A DNA stretch of 52,585 nt from Brevinema andersonii (GTDB lineage Bacteria; Spirochaetota; DYKD01). The DNA is taken from contig DYKD01000003.1 of assembly GCA_020722765.1 (NCBI GenBank), forward strand, positions 2,151 through 54,735. Direction: 5' to 3'. Each line of letters begins with the position of its first letter. Position 1 is the stretch's first letter. A model generated the notes under the pieces. It searched no databases. It had not been told where the DNA came from and was given only the letters and a program-made list of their open reading frames with translations. Both the position numbers and the translations under genes were made by a program. This document shows positions 52,503 through 52,585 of the stretch, one piece after another.

Positions 52503-52585
52503 TCAGCTTCCGTTCTTTATCACCTCCTCCAAGGGGACATCTAAGCCAGTCAATCTTATTCGGTTTTTACTTGATATTTTCTCTT
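52503..52585 (-). CDS. Possible C-terminal end of a minus-strand gene (partial)
   Basis: The minus strand has one open frame entering from the right edge: 26 codons ending RIRLTGLDVPLEEVIKNGS before TGA at 52505-52503. The other two minus frames close within 10 codons. Too short to name; it would converge on the diguanylate cyclase gene. Confidence 0.4.
   Translation of the reverse strand, partial: EKISSKNRIRLTGLDVPLEEVIKNGS

Noticed and set aside
52528-52540. ATCACCTCCT as the 3' end of 16S rRNA
   Set aside because: Only about 10 bases match; the upstream sequence has no helix 44/45 features. On the minus strand it is GGAGGAGGTG inside a possible coding tail.
1-52585. tRNA, rRNA, CRISPR arrays, insertion sequences
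   Set aside because: I found no tRNA cloverleaf, rRNA segment, regularly spaced repeat array or transposase in reading the intergenic regions by eye; a covariance-model scan would be needed to exclude small RNAs.

Overview
The window looks like chromosomal DNA of a Gram-negative-type bacterium: it encodes an outer-membrane barrel of the PorV/UPF0164 type, a TolC, RND pumps, an ExbB/ExbD pair, lipoprotein signal peptidase and an anti-sigma factor FlgM. The FlgM, the UPF0164-type barrel and a very long TPR protein resembling the N-terminal part of the oversized GreA of spirochaetes point to Spirochaetota or a near relative. This is inference, since there is no rRNA in the window. Stop codons follow the standard bacterial code. 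Most promoters I can find have the form TTGACW, 17 bp, TATATT.

Layout. 1-7480 (minus): an outer-membrane barrel gene followed by a giant secreted protein gene (more than 2149 codons, running off the left edge) with two propeller-like domains and a tail of ~96-residue Ig/FN3-like modules. 7728-9214 (plus): a CNNM/CBS membrane protein and an orphan VapB-like antitoxin. 9341-13278 (plus): iorA-iorB-paaK-ACT operon turning aryl pyruvates into arylacetyl-CoA/arylacetate. The IorA lacks its usual C-terminal ferredoxin domain. 13496-15857 (minus): LacI regulator plus cytoplasmic GH30 glycosidase. 16137-17583 (minus): a three-gene HipB-HipS-HipT toxin-antitoxin module with its promoter and operators. 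17793-20807 (minus): exbB-exbD-lspA, a HemG-like flavodoxin, and a GspE-like protein without an ATPase domain. 20890-25683 (plus): lepB-aroC-aroK-mutS. 25687-28983: a zinc-ribbon thioredoxin, rubrerythrin, a RelBE-type pair, a nitroreductase and a small STAS-like protein.

29085-37644 (plus) is an AT-richer block: tetR-tolC and two tandem RND transporter genes, with no periplasmic adaptor gene and an in-frame TGA in the second transporter. 37712-39786: DegT aminotransferase and an LPG-synthase/flippase-type membrane protein. 40189-43556 (minus): mnmA-rsmI-flgM, a terminator, then an iron-alcohol-dehydrogenase homologue that has lost every metal ligand. 43800-48855 (plus): two TPR proteins (the second a GreA extension without GreA), a PilZ c-di-GMP receptor, 5-formyl-THF cyclo-ligase and a HxGTHxDxP cyclase. 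48858-50975 (minus): a GH94 phosphorylase homologue without the catalytic motifs. 51120-52463 (plus): a frameshifted thioredoxin-like gene overlapping a PAS-GGDEF diguanylate cyclase. The right edge holds the possible C-terminal tail of a minus-strand gene.

Themes worth attention: several proteins keep a family fold but have lost catalytic parts (iron-ADH-like, GH94-like, GspE-like, GreA-like, IorA without ferredoxin); four promoters end 6-8 bp before a start codon and predict leaderless mRNAs; and there are three toxin-antitoxin loci in different states (complete HipBST, complete RelBE, orphan VapB). Coordinates follow the start codon I judged best supported by Shine-Dalgarno (SD) spacing or promoter position.
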